From JAEUOS01 sp964470865 (GTDB lineage: Bacteria; Pseudomonadota; Gammaproteobacteria; Burkholderiales; JAEUOS01), in contig CAYYFR010000145.1 of the NCBI GenBank assembly GCA_964470865.1, positions 1 through 14,983 on the forward strand: a stretch of 14,983 nucleotides of DNA, given 5' to 3'. Every line of letters begins with the position of its first letter. Position 1 is the first letter of the stretch. The notes beneath the pieces were generated by a model that was given only the letters and a program-made list of their open reading frames with translations, was not told the origin of the DNA and did not search any database. This document shows, piece after piece, positions 1-6,968 of this stretch. Both the position numbers and the translations under genes were made by a program.

Positions 1-1
1 G

Positions 2-403
2 GCGCTGATCGCGATTCGCGACCATCCGGTTGCGGCGGCCGCGATGGGCATCAACCTGCCGGTTTTCAAGTCGCTGGCCTTCGGTGTCTCGGCGGCGTTC
101 ACCGGCGTGGCCGGTGCCATGAGCGCGGTGGTGGTTGCCTTTGTCGCGCCCGACAGCTTTTCATCCTTTCTCTCGATCACCTTCCTGGTGGGCGTGGTGG
201 TGGGCGGGCTGGCGTCGATTCCCGGTGCCATCTTCGGTGCCATCTTCATCCAGTTCGTGCCCAACATTTCCGACCAGATATCGAAGTCCGCGCCGTGGGC
301 GATCTATGGTGGTTTCCTGATCGTCTTCATGTACGTCATGCCCGGCGGGGTGGCCGGATTGGGGCGTCGGTTGTTCACACGCAAGAGGCGCGTCAGTTAT
401 TGA
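2..403 (+). CDS. Branched-chain amino acid ABC transporter permease (LivM type), C-terminal part
   Basis: This is the 3' end of an inner-membrane permease of the LivH/LivM family; the frame is open at the left edge, so the gene starts outside the window. The visible 133 residues begin ALIAIRDHPVAAAAMGI, which matches the cytoplasmic EAA-type loop (coupling to the ATPase) typical of LivM, with the usual R-D/E-x-x-x-A-A-x-x-x-G-I pattern. Hydrophobic segments follow, including LVGVVVGGLASIPGAIFGAI and a last one ending FLIVFMYVMPGGVAGL, then a basic tail. The family pairs LivM with LivH and two ATPases (LivG, LivF), which are not visible here. The next gene encodes a periplasmic binding protein of the same transporter class, so the two likely serve one system. 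Substrate could be Leu/Ile/Val, but many proteobacterial homologues carry aromatic acids, amides or urea, so it is not fixed by sequence alone. Confidence 0.9.
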   Translation, partial: ALIAIRDHPVAAAAMGINLPVFKSLAFGVSAAFTGVAGAMSAVVVAFVAPDSFSSFLSITFLVGVVVGGLASIPGAIFGAIFIQFVPNISDQISKSAPWAIYGGFLIVFMYVMPGGVAGLGRRLFTRKRRVSY

Positions 404-421
404 GAATTACATGATTCATGA

Positions 422-457
422 CAAAAACATGCCTCTGGCGAGGCTGTCATGTTTTTG
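422..457 (+). terminator. Hairpin between permease and binding-protein genes, possible terminator or attenuator
   Basis: CAAAAACATG (422-431) pairs perfectly with CATGTTTTTG (448-457). The stem continues inward with CCTC (432-435) pairing GAGG (440-443) around a TGGC loop, leaving a four-base bulge at 444-447. The 3' arm carries five T residues, and because the arms are A-rich and T-rich the structure could act in either direction. It lies 19 bases after the permease stop and 53 bases before the binding-protein start. Such a position could end the permease transcript or protect one side of a processed message so that the binding protein is made in excess. The role is inferred; the inverted repeat is directly visible. 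Confidence 0.55.
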
Positions 458-509
458 CGACCGATCAATAGTTTGCGGGCAGGCGTTTTCATCACCAAAG
501 GAGAGCATC

Positions 510-1730
510 ATGAAACGATCACAACGCAGGACCTTGATTCAACTGGGCCTCGCTGGTGCGCTGGCTGCGGCACTCAGCGCCGGCGCTGGCGCGCAGCAGA
601 AAAAATACGATCCGGGCGCCAACGACCGCGAAATCAAGGTCGGTCACATCAATCCCTATTCCGGTCCGGCATCGGCCTATGGCGCGATCGGCAAGGCCAT
701 CGGCGCCTATTTCGACAAGGTCAATGCCGAGGGCGGCATCAACGGCCGCAAGATCAAGTTCGTGACTCTGGACGATGGCTACAACCCGGCCAAGACCGTC
801 GAGATGACGCGCAAGCTGGTCGAGGAAGAAGAAGTGCTGCTGGTATTCCAGCCGCTGGGCACGCCCCCCAATTCCGCAATCCACAAATACATGAACCAGA
901 AGAAAGTGCCGCAACTGTTTGTTGCCACCGGCGCCACCAAATGGGGTGACCCGAAGAATTACCCGTGGACCATGGGCTGGCAGCCGAACTACCAGTCGGA
1001 AGCCAGGATCTTTGTTGCGCACATGCTGGAGACCAAACCCAACGCCAGGGTCGGTATCCTGATGCAGAACGACGACTACGGCAAGGATTACGTCAAGGGC
1101 TTCAAGGATGCCTTGGGCGACAAGGCCAAGTCGATGATCGTCTCCGAGCTGACCTATGAGGTCACCGATCCCACCATCGACAGCCAGATGGTGAGCCTGA
1201 AGGCCTCGGGCGCCGACGTGTTCTTCAATGTAACCACGCCGAAATTCGCGGCGCAGGCGATCAAGAAGGCGGCCGAAATCGGCTGGAAGCCGCTGCACCT
1301 GCTCAACAGCGTGTCGAGCGCGGCAGCTGCGGTAATGGTGCCGGCAGGTGCGGAAAACGGCATCGGCGTGGTCACCACCGGTTACCTGAAGGATCCGACC
1401 GATCCGCAGTGGGCCGCCTCGAAAGAGTTCAAGGACTGGCTGGACTGGATGAAGAAGTACCACCCGCAAGGCAACCTGCAGGACAACCTCAATGTCTACG
1501 GCTACACCGTGGCGCAGACCCTGGTACAGACACTGAAGCAGGCCGGCAACGAGTTGACGCGGGCCAACGTGATGAAGCAGGCCGCCAGCCTGGACATGAC
1601 CTCGCCCATGTTGCTGCCGGGGATTCGCATCAAGACCGGGCCGGATGATTTCTTTCCGATCGAGCAGGAGCAGATGATGCGCTGGGACGGCAAGACCTGG
1701 CAGTTGTTCGGCAAGATCTACGGCAAGTAG
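510..1730 (+). CDS. Periplasmic substrate-binding protein of a branched-chain-type ABC transporter
   Basis: A 406-residue type I periplasmic binding protein (Peripla_BP_6/LivK family) that would deliver ligand to the permease encoded upstream. The ATG at 510 is chosen because AAAGGAGAG (497-505) sits just before it and because translation from there opens with a signal peptide: MKRSQRR, a hydrophobic stretch, then AGAGA-Q with likely cleavage after residue 28. The RR pair at 6-7 leaves open Tat export, although the motif is not canonical. The mature protein opens with EIKVGHINPYSGPASAYG (about 41-58), the usual first strand and ligand loop, followed by NAEGGINGRKIKF and the KLVEEEEVLLVFQPLGTP region. 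Length fits the family. An in-frame upstream ATG at 411 would bury the signal peptide and overlap the hairpin, so it is not used. Ligand unknown; hydrophobic or aromatic amino acids or aromatic acids are all possible. Confidence 0.9.
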   Translation: MKRSQRRTLIQLGLAGALAAALSAGAGAQQKKYDPGANDREIKVGHINPYSGPASAYGAIGKAIGAYFDKVNAEGGINGRKIKFVTLDDGYNPAKTVEMTRKLVEEEEVLLVFQPLGTPPNSAIHKYMNQKKVPQLFVATGATKWGDPKNYPWTMGWQPNYQSEARIFVAHMLETKPNARVGILMQNDDYGKDYVKGFKDALGDKAKSMIVSELTYEVTDPTIDSQMVSLKASGADVFFNVTTPKFAAQAIKKAAEIGWKPLHLLNSVSSAAAAVMVPAGAENGIGVVTTGYLKDPTDPQWAASKEFKDWLDWMKKYHPQGNLQDNLNVYGYTVAQTLVQTLKQAGNELTRANVMKQAASLDMTSPMLLPGIRIKTGPDDFFPIEQEQMMRWDGKTWQLFGKIYGK

Positions 1731-1805
1731 GGCGCTGCGCGGCGGCGCTCGCCGGCGCGCCTGCAGTGCCGCCGATGCAACCCGTGCGCGCTCGGCAAGT
1801 CGCCC

Positions 1806-2786
1806 TCAATCCAGTTTGAGCGGCCTGGCCGCGGCGCCCCAGTGCGCATGTTCGTTGCGCATGAAGGTGCCGAACTGCGCCGCGCTGCTTGGTGCGTAGA
1901 CATCCAGATTCTGGCCGTTGGCGCGCGTTTTGAAGTCGGCCTGCTCCAAGATCAGGTTGACCTCCGCGTTGAGTCGCTCGATGATCGCAGCCGGGGTGCC
2001 GGCCGGCGCCAGCATGCCGGTCCAGCCCTCGACGCCGATGTCTTTCAGGCCGGTCATGCCCGATTCCGCCAGGGTGGGAATCTCGGGCGCCAGCACCGAA
2101 CGTTTGGTGGCCGAAGTGGCGAGCGCCTTCAGCTTGCCGTTTTTCACGTGTCCGTAAGAGGAGGTCATGCCGTCGAACATCAGCGGCACCTGGCCGCCGA
2201 TCAGGTCGGTTACGGCTTGCGCACTGCCCTTGTAGGGCACATGCAGGATGTCCAGGCCGGTGGCCTGCTTGAACACCTCCATGGTCAGCATCGAGATGGT
2301 GCCTGCACCCAGCGAGGCGTAGCTCAGCTTGCCGGGATTGGCGCGGCCGTAGGCGATCAGTTCCTGCACGGAATTGGCGGGAAACGAGGGCGCGGCCACC
2401 AGGATCATGCTGGTCCAGCCGATGCGCGCCACCGGGCTCAAGTCGCGCAGCGGGTCATACGGCAGGTTCTTGCTCACGTGCGGTGTGATCACCAGCGGCG
2501 ACAGCGAGGTGATCAGCAGCGTGTGCCCGTCAGGCGGCGCCTTGGCCACCGCCTCGACGCCGATCGCGCCCTGTGCGCCGGCGCGGTTCTCGACGATCAC
2601 CGATTGCCCGAGGCGTTGCGCCAACCGGTCGGCCAGCGCGCGCGCGGCCACATCGCTGGCATTGCCCGGCGGAAACGGCACGATGATGCGGATGGCCTTG
2701 GACGGCCAGGTCTGGGCGGCGGCGGCGCCGCTTGCGATCGACAGCGCTGTGGACAGCGCGAACATGACAAAGCGCAACATCGGCAT
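1806..2786 (-). CDS. Bug/TctC-family periplasmic solute-binding protein
   Basis: A 326-residue tripartite tricarboxylate transporter receptor (Bug family). It opens with a signal peptide that ends near ASGAAAA-Q (about residue 24), then the family's first strand and ligand loop IRIIVPFPPGNASDVAARAL, followed by VENRAGAQGAIG and PDGHTLLITS, all standard Bug landmarks. GAGGAG (complement of 2793-2798) lies six bases before the ATG and fixes the start. Bug proteins bind carboxylates such as citrate, dicarboxylates or nicotinate and normally work with TctA and TctB, but no TctAB genes are in the window. The gene is divergent from the CoA-transferase operon across only 75 bases that hold a palindrome, which suggests shared control and a role in sensing or taking up the acid that the operon breaks down. 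It converges on the upstream binding-protein gene; the 75 bases between them (1731-1805) show no clear terminator. Confidence 0.9.
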   Translation of the reverse strand: MPMLRFVMFALSTALSIASGAAAAQTWPSKAIRIIVPFPPGNASDVAARALADRLAQRLGQSVIVENRAGAQGAIGVEAVAKAPPDGHTLLITSLSPLVITPHVSKNLPYDPLRDLSPVARIGWTSMILVAAPSFPANSVQELIAYGRANPGKLSYASLGAGTISMLTMEVFKQATGLDILHVPYKGSAQAVTDLIGGQVPLMFDGMTSSYGHVKNGKLKALATSATKRSVLAPEIPTLAESGMTGLKDIGVEGWTGMLAPAGTPAAIIERLNAEVNLILEQADFKTRANGQNLDVYAPSSAAQFGTFMRNEHAHWGAAARPLKLD

Positions 2787-2804
2787 GTGAATCTCCTCAT
2801 GTGC

Positions 2805-2833
2805 TTGTAGGACTGTCGGCAGTTTGATATATT
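2805..2833 (+). promoter_or_regulatory. Candidate sigma70-like promoter for the dicarboxylate operon
   Basis: TTGTAG (2805-2810) is followed after 17 bases by TATATT (2828-2833), the latter one base from the TATAAT consensus. It lies in an AT-rich island (about 2821-2850) in otherwise GC-rich DNA and points at the GTG start at 2862. The -35 match is only partial. The palindrome at 2832-2843 overlaps the end of the -10 box and the probable start site, as expected for a repressor-controlled promoter. Inferred from motifs only. Confidence 0.4.
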
Positions 2834-2843
2834 GTTATAACAA
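2832..2843. promoter_or_regulatory. Perfect 12-bp palindrome, candidate GntR/HutC operator
   Basis: TTGTTATAACAA is its own reverse complement. It lies between the divergent Bug gene and CoA-transferase gene, directly on the candidate promoter. Its core GTTATAAC has the GT-N4-AC spacing that HutC-type GntR regulators commonly recognise, although the centre is AT rather than the more usual TA. A HutC-type regulator is encoded two genes downstream, making this its most likely binding site. Binding is inferred. Confidence 0.5.
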
Positions 2844-2861
2844 AGTCAACGGGAGTGCGGC

Positions 2862-4052
2862 GTGCTAACTGGCGTAAAAGTTCTTGCGGTCGAGCAATAC
2901 GGTGCCGGGCCGTTCGCCACGCAGTTCCTGGCCGACATGGGCGCGGAGGTCATCAAGATCGAAAACCCGAACGATGGCGGCGACATGGCGCGCGGCGTCG
3001 GCCCGTTCTGGCACGAAGGCCTGCCCGAGACCACCCGCAGCGTGTTTTACCAGGGCTTGAACCGCGGCAAGAAAAGCCTGACGCTCGACCTCACTCGGCC
3101 CGAGGGCCAGGCGGTGTTTCACAAACTGGTGGCCGGCGCCGATGCTGTCACCAGCAACCTGCGCGGCGACGTGCCGGCGCGCCTGGGGCTGACCTACGAG
3201 GACTTGGCCCAGGTCAACCCGCGCATCGTTTGCGCCCACCTGACCGGCTACGGCCGCGAAGGCGAGCGCGCACGCTGGCCCGGCTACGACTACCTGATGC
3301 AATCCGAGAGCGGCTATTTTTCGTTGACCGGCGAGCCCGGCACCGCGCCGGCGCGCTTCGGCCTGTCGATGATCGACTTCATGACCGGGGCGGTGACTTC
3401 CCTGGCGCTGGTGTCGGGCGTGCTCAAGGCACGCAGCAGCGGCACCGGGCTGGATGTCGATGTGAGTCTGTTCGACCTTTCGCTCTTCACGCTCAACTAC
3501 ATCGGCCACTGGTATCTCAACAACGGCGAGGTCACCGGCCGCCTGCCGCGTTCGGCCCACGCCTCGCTCACGCCTTGCCAGAGTTACAAGACGCGCGACG
3601 GCTGGATCTTCATCATGTGCAACAAGGAAAAGTTCTGGGGCGTGCTGTGCGACAAGATCGACAAGCCGGAATGGAAGACCGATGCGCGCTTTGTCACCTT
3701 CAAGGACCGGCTGGCCAATCGCGACCTGATCACCACTGTGCTCGACGAGGTGCTGTCGACGCGCGGCACCGATGAATGGCTGGCGCATTTTGCCGGCAGC
3801 GTGCCGTCCTCGCCGATCTACGATGTCAAGCAGGCGCTGGAGAATCCGTGGGTGAAAAACAGCGACCGCATCATGGAAACGCCGGTCGCCGGCGGCCGGC
3901 CACTGCGCACCCTGTCCTCGCCGATCCGCTATGCCGGGCGGCCGCACAATGCGGCGGCGCCGGCGTTGGGCGAGCACAGTGCCGAGGTGTTGGCAGCGGC
4001 CGGTGTGTCGGCCGCGGAAATCGCGCGCCTGCGCGCCTTGGGCGTGGTGTGA
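2862..4052 (+). CDS. Family III CoA-transferase (CaiB/BaiF type)
   Basis: A 396-residue family III CoA-transferase, which moves CoA between carboxylic acids through a glutamyl/aspartyl anhydride and thioester. The start is GTG at 2862, with GGGAG (2851-2855) six bases ahead. The N-terminus GVKVLAVEQYGAGPFATQFL, the ADMGAEVIKIENPNDGGD stretch, NRGKKSLTLDL (about 68-77) and LTGYGREG (127-134) are all typical. Asp172 in MIDFMTG aligns with the catalytic aspartate of formyl-CoA transferase (Asp169 in that enzyme). Full length for the family. Downstream are a CitE-like lyase and a MaoC-type hydratase, the same three-enzyme set as the itaconate pathway (Ict, Ich, Ccl) of Pseudomonas and Yersinia, so activation of a C5 dicarboxylate such as itaconate, mesaconate or citramalate with succinyl-CoA is the best guess. 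Family III members are functionally diverse, and the substrate cannot be read from sequence. Confidence 0.9.
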   Translation: MLTGVKVLAVEQYGAGPFATQFLADMGAEVIKIENPNDGGDMARGVGPFWHEGLPETTRSVFYQGLNRGKKSLTLDLTRPEGQAVFHKLVAGADAVTSNLRGDVPARLGLTYEDLAQVNPRIVCAHLTGYGREGERARWPGYDYLMQSESGYFSLTGEPGTAPARFGLSMIDFMTGAVTSLALVSGVLKARSSGTGLDVDVSLFDLSLFTLNYIGHWYLNNGEVTGRLPRSAHASLTPCQSYKTRDGWIFIMCNKEKFWGVLCDKIDKPEWKTDARFVTFKDRLANRDLITTVLDEVLSTRGTDEWLAHFAGSVPSSPIYDVKQALENPWVKNSDRIMETPVAGGRPLRTLSSPIRYAGRPHNAAAPALGEHSAEVLAAAGVSAAEIARLRALGVV

Positions 4053-4819
4053 CGGGCACGCCGGCGGCGCGCGGCGCCACGCCGCAATACACCCGCGTGG
4101 CCCACGACCTGTTGCGCGGCATAGGCGCCGGTACCTATCCGGTGGGCACGCTGCTGCCGACCGAAGCCGAACTGTGCCGGCGTTATTCGGTGAGCCGCAT
4201 CACCGCGCGCGCGGCGCTGGCCGAACTGCAATCGCGCGGCCTGGTGTCGCGCCGTGCCGGCATCGGCACCCGGGTCGAGCAGACCGAGGCCCACGAGCAT
4301 TTCGTGCATGTCAGCGATTCGATCGAGTCGGTATTGCAATTCACCGCCGAGACGCGTTTCTCGCTGCTGTCGCAGCGCCAGGTCAGCGCCGATGCGGCAC
4401 TCGCCGAAGCGCTGCAATGCCCGCTGGGGCAAACATTCATGCATGTCGAAGGCTTGCGCGGCAAGGAGCGGCGTGTGCCGCTTTGTCTGACCCGGCTGTA
4501 TGTGCCGCTGATCTACGCCGACGTCGTCGAGCGCATTGACGGCCATCGTGGCTCGGTGATGCTGCTGATGGAAAAAATGTTCGACGTGCGGATCGACGAG
4601 TTGCGCCAGATCATCGGTGCGGCCAACCTGCGTGGCGCCGACGCCCGCCTTTTGGGCGCAAGCCCGCGCGAAGCGGCGCTTCTCACGCGGCGCTGGCATC
4701 TGGGCGCCAATGCGCGACTGTTGCTTGCTGCCACGAGCCTGTATCCGCATCGGCGTTACAGCTACGCTCTGCGCATGCGGCGCCAGGCCGGCGGCGCGGC
4801 GCTTGCGCAGGCCGCTTGA
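4049..4819 (+). CDS. GntR-family transcriptional regulator, HutC subfamily (UTRA domain)
   Basis: A 256-residue DNA-binding regulator. Residues about 14-78 form the GntR winged helix-turn-helix: the segment YPVGTLLPTEAELCRRYSVS followed by TARAALAELQSRGLVSRRAG and GIGTRV is close to family consensus. Residues about 95-245 fit the UTRA ligand-binding domain, including the SIESVLQF linker strand, the HVEGLR strand and a final strand near SLYPHRRYSYALRMRR. The chosen start is GTG at 4049, overlapping the CoA-transferase stop in a GTGA arrangement; this suggests translational coupling and places the first conserved residue at the usual distance. The frame stays open far upstream, to 3776, but that part is only the shadow of the transferase. 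Being second in the operon, it likely controls its own operon, most plausibly as a repressor released by a substrate or CoA intermediate. Confidence 0.88.
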   Translation: MTGTPAARGATPQYTRVAHDLLRGIGAGTYPVGTLLPTEAELCRRYSVSRITARAALAELQSRGLVSRRAGIGTRVEQTEAHEHFVHVSDSIESVLQFTAETRFSLLSQRQVSADAALAEALQCPLGQTFMHVEGLRGKERRVPLCLTRLYVPLIYADVVERIDGHRGSVMLLMEKMFDVRIDELRQIIGAANLRGADARLLGASPREAALLTRRWHLGANARLLLAATSLYPHRRYSYALRMRRQAGGAALAQAA

Positions 4820-4871
4820 GCCGAACCACCGCTCCCCTATCGATTTCCGCAGAGTTTTAGGAAGGCATGCA

Positions 4872-5735
4872 ATGAAAGACTTGAGCCTCGCCCGCGCACT
4901 CCTGTTCACGCCCGGCAATCGCCCGGAACGCTTTGCCAAGGCCGCCGCCACCCGTGCCGACGGCCTGATCATCGACCTAGAAGACGCGGTCGGCCCCGCC
5001 GACAAGGCCGGTGCGCGCGCCGGCGTGATCGATTGGCTGCGTTCGCATACCGGGTTCGAACGAGCCGACTTTCTGCTGTGCGTGCGCATGAATTCGGTCT
5101 ATACCAGCGCGGGTCTGGCCGATCTGCTCGCCTTGGCCGACCTGGCGCGCGACGGCTTCGCACCCGATGTGCTGCTGGTGCCCAAGGTCGAGTCTGCGAT
5201 CGAAATCGAACTGGTGGCGCGCCATTTGCGCGCCGCCGGCGCGCAGGGGGCGGCGATCGCGCTGGCGGGGTTGATCGAATCCGCGCTCGGCCTGGAACAT
5301 GCCAGCGCGATCGCGCGCGCCACGCCGATGCTGCGCACCTTAGGCTTCGGCGGCGCCGACCTGGCAGCCGATCTGCATTGCGGCTTCGCCTGGGAACCGC
5401 TGCTTAGCTCCCGCTCGCGCGTGGTGCAGGCGGCCGCCGCTGCCGGGTTGGCGGTGCTCGATGTGCCCTATCTCGACATCAACGACGACGCTGGCCTCGC
5501 GGCCGAATCGGCGCGCGTCAAGAGCCTGGGCTTCACCGGCAAGCTGGCGATTCATCCGCGCCAGGTCGACCCGATCATCGATGCATTCACGCCAACTGCC
5601 GCCGAAATTGAAAATGCCCAAGGGGTGATGGCGGCCTATGCTGCGGCTGCCGGCGGGGCGTGCGTGTATCGCGGCAAGATGGTCGACGAGCCGGTGATGC
5701 GCGCAGCCCGACGCGCATTGGCGCGCACTGCTTGA
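4872..5735 (+). CDS. CitE-like HpcH/HpaI-family CoA lyase
   Basis: A 287-residue TIM-barrel lyase of the CitE/malyl-CoA lyase group, which cleaves malyl-, methylmalyl- or citramalyl-CoA type esters to acetyl-CoA plus a 2-oxoacid. The start has a strong site, AGGAAGG (4859-4865), six bases before the ATG. Family landmarks are in order: LFTPGNRPERF (11-21), LIIDLEDAV (32-40), Arg72 in VRMNS, VPKVES (103-108), Glu136 in GLIESALGLE and Asp163 in FGGADLAADL (the expected Mg2+ ligands), and KLAIHPRQV (224-232). Length is normal for the single-domain CitE-like subgroup. Next to a CoA-transferase and a MaoC hydratase it is likely to act last, for example as a citramalyl-CoA or methylmalyl-CoA lyase giving pyruvate and acetyl-CoA. 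The particular ester, and its stereochemistry, are not determined. Confidence 0.88.
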   Translation: MKDLSLARALLFTPGNRPERFAKAAATRADGLIIDLEDAVGPADKAGARAGVIDWLRSHTGFERADFLLCVRMNSVYTSAGLADLLALADLARDGFAPDVLLVPKVESAIEIELVARHLRAAGAQGAAIALAGLIESALGLEHASAIARATPMLRTLGFGGADLAADLHCGFAWEPLLSSRSRVVQAAAAAGLAVLDVPYLDINDDAGLAAESARVKSLGFTGKLAIHPRQVDPIIDAFTPTAAEIENAQGVMAAYAAAAGGACVYRGKMVDEPVMRAARRALARTA

Positions 5736-5780
5736 ACCGCATTCCCGGATTGGCACGCTTGAACCGCCACTCGAACCACG

Positions 5781-5824
5781 CAACCAACCCACGGAACCAA
5801 CCCACGTAACCAACCCACGCAACC
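5781..5824 (+). repeat. Short tandem repeat, 13-bp unit, about 3.4 copies
   Basis: Three consecutive 13-bp units share the core AACCAACCCACG and differ only in the first base: 5781-5793 begins with c, 5794-5806 with g and 5807-5819 with t; a partial fourth copy follows at 5820-5824. A degenerate related piece (GAACCACG) precedes at 5773-5780. The array lies between the lyase stop and the hydratase start, ending 13 bases before the ATG. It has no spacers, so it is not a CRISPR. It may be simple slippage expansion, or may affect translation of the hydratase through its unstructured, G-poor mRNA leader. Confidence 0.85.
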
Positions 5825-5837
5825 TGAGAGAGCAAGC

Positions 5838-6899
5838 ATGAGTTTCCACGCCTACACCTGTGTTTCCGGGAATCGTTACCGCGAGCGCTTCGGCCTCGAT
5901 TTTGAAGACTTCGCAGCCGGCCAGCGCTTTCGCCACCGGCCCGGCGTGACCCTGTCGCAGCAGGACAATGTCGACGAGGCGCTCGACACCGTCAACTCCG
6001 CCATGGTGCATTACGACGCGAAATACGCCTCGCAAACCGCGTGGAAGCGCGAGCTGATGGTCTCCACGGTCACCTTGCAGCGCCTGATCGGCATGGCCTC
6101 CAAGACCTTCGGCCGCAAGGACCGCCTGGTGGGTTTTTCCGAGATCGCCATGACCGCGCCGGTATTCGGCGGCGACACGCTTTATTCGGAGTCGGAGATT
6201 TTGGCGGTAGGAGACGCCGCCGATCCCGCGCAGGGCGAGGTTACCGTATGCTGCCACGGCATCAACCAGGACGAGCGCGAGGTGGCGCGCGTGACGTACC
6301 GGGTCACGGTATGGCGCCGCGGCCGTCATCCGGAAGATGGTCTGCCGGCGGCCGAACGCGGTGTGGCCGTCGATGAGCCGCGCTTCTATGCCTATCGCAA
6401 GGAGGCCAACGGCGCGCTGACCGAGCAGGTGGGCCTGTTTTTCGAGGATTGCCAGGGCGGCGACACCTTTGTGCACTGGCCGCGCCGTACCATGCTGCGC
6501 GACGAAGGCATGCAGCACGCCTGGCGCTCACTTGAGCTCACGCCGCAACACCATGACCTCGACTGGATCGCGCGCCACCATGGCGGCGTGTATCGCTTCA
6601 CCGAGCCGTGGATCATTGGCGTGGTGACCGCCATGACCACCCGCACCTTCGGCAGGGTGGTCGCCAATCTGGGCTGGACCGATGTTGCATTCGGTGCGGT
6701 GGTGCGTGAGGGCGACACCCTTGAGTCATCCTCCACCATTGTCGAAAAACGCGAATCGAAGTCGCGTCCCAACGAAGGTATTCTGACCGTCGATACGGTC
6801 GGCCACAACCAGAAGGGTGAGCAGGTGCTAGCGTATCGGCGCCGCTTGCTGGTGTACAAGCGGGATGCCGATACGCCGTACGCGGCGGCTGGATATTGA
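5838..6899 (+). CDS. Double-hotdog MaoC-type enoyl-CoA hydratase (mesaconyl/itaconyl-CoA hydratase-like)
   Basis: A 353-residue protein with two hotdog domains, the layout of MaoC-type hydratases such as mesaconyl-CoA hydratase. GAGAGAG (5826-5832) precedes the ATG. The N-terminal domain begins GLDFEDFAAGQRFRHRPG (19-36); Asn53 and His58-Tyr-Asp60-Ala match the N-x4-H-[FY]-D-A pattern seen in mesaconyl-CoA-hydratase-like proteins rather than the D-x-N-P-x-H motif of R-specific hydratases. The domain continues to SEIAMTAPVFGGDTLYSESE (101-120), the usual central strand. The second domain runs from about VGLFFEDCQGGDTFVHW (198-214) through HHDLDWIARHHGG (238-250) to AVVREGDTLESSSTIVEKR (287-305) and ends in AYRRRLLVYKR. 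With the CoA-transferase and CitE-like lyase it completes a hydration-then-cleavage path for an unsaturated C5 dicarboxylyl-CoA. Exact substrate inferred from context only. Confidence 0.82.
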   Translation: MSFHAYTCVSGNRYRERFGLDFEDFAAGQRFRHRPGVTLSQQDNVDEALDTVNSAMVHYDAKYASQTAWKRELMVSTVTLQRLIGMASKTFGRKDRLVGFSEIAMTAPVFGGDTLYSESEILAVGDAADPAQGEVTVCCHGINQDEREVARVTYRVTVWRRGRHPEDGLPAAERGVAVDEPRFYAYRKEANGALTEQVGLFFEDCQGGDTFVHWPRRTMLRDEGMQHAWRSLELTPQHHDLDWIARHHGGVYRFTEPWIIGVVTAMTTRTFGRVVANLGWTDVAFGAVVREGDTLESSSTIVEKRESKSRPNEGILTVDTVGHNQKGEQVLAYRRRLLVYKRDADTPYAAAGY

Positions 6900-6968
6900 A
6901 CTCGTAGTCTGCGGTATAGCGTCGGCCACGGTTGGCGCATGCCCGCTTTCCAGTGGGAAGCTTGATGC

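Noticed and set aside
411..509. Upstream in-frame ATG for the LivK-type binding protein
   Set aside because: It would place 33 residues ahead of a clear signal peptide and read through the hairpin; the ATG at 510 has a strong ribosome site.
3776..4048. N-terminal extension of the GntR-type regulator
   Set aside because: The extra 91 residues are the shifted frame of the CoA-transferase and lie ahead of the winged-helix domain without any similarity.
3929..5089. A 386-residue minus-strand open frame opposite the regulator and lyase genes
   Set aside because: Spans two well-supported genes and an intergenic region on the other strand and shows no family features.
5781..5824. CRISPR-like repeats
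   Set aside because: Direct 13-bp units with no spacers between them; this is a simple tandem repeat.
6896..6920. Promoter TTGAAC ... TATAGC ahead of the antitoxin gene
   Set aside because: The spacing between the boxes is only 13 bases, too short for a sigma70 promoter.
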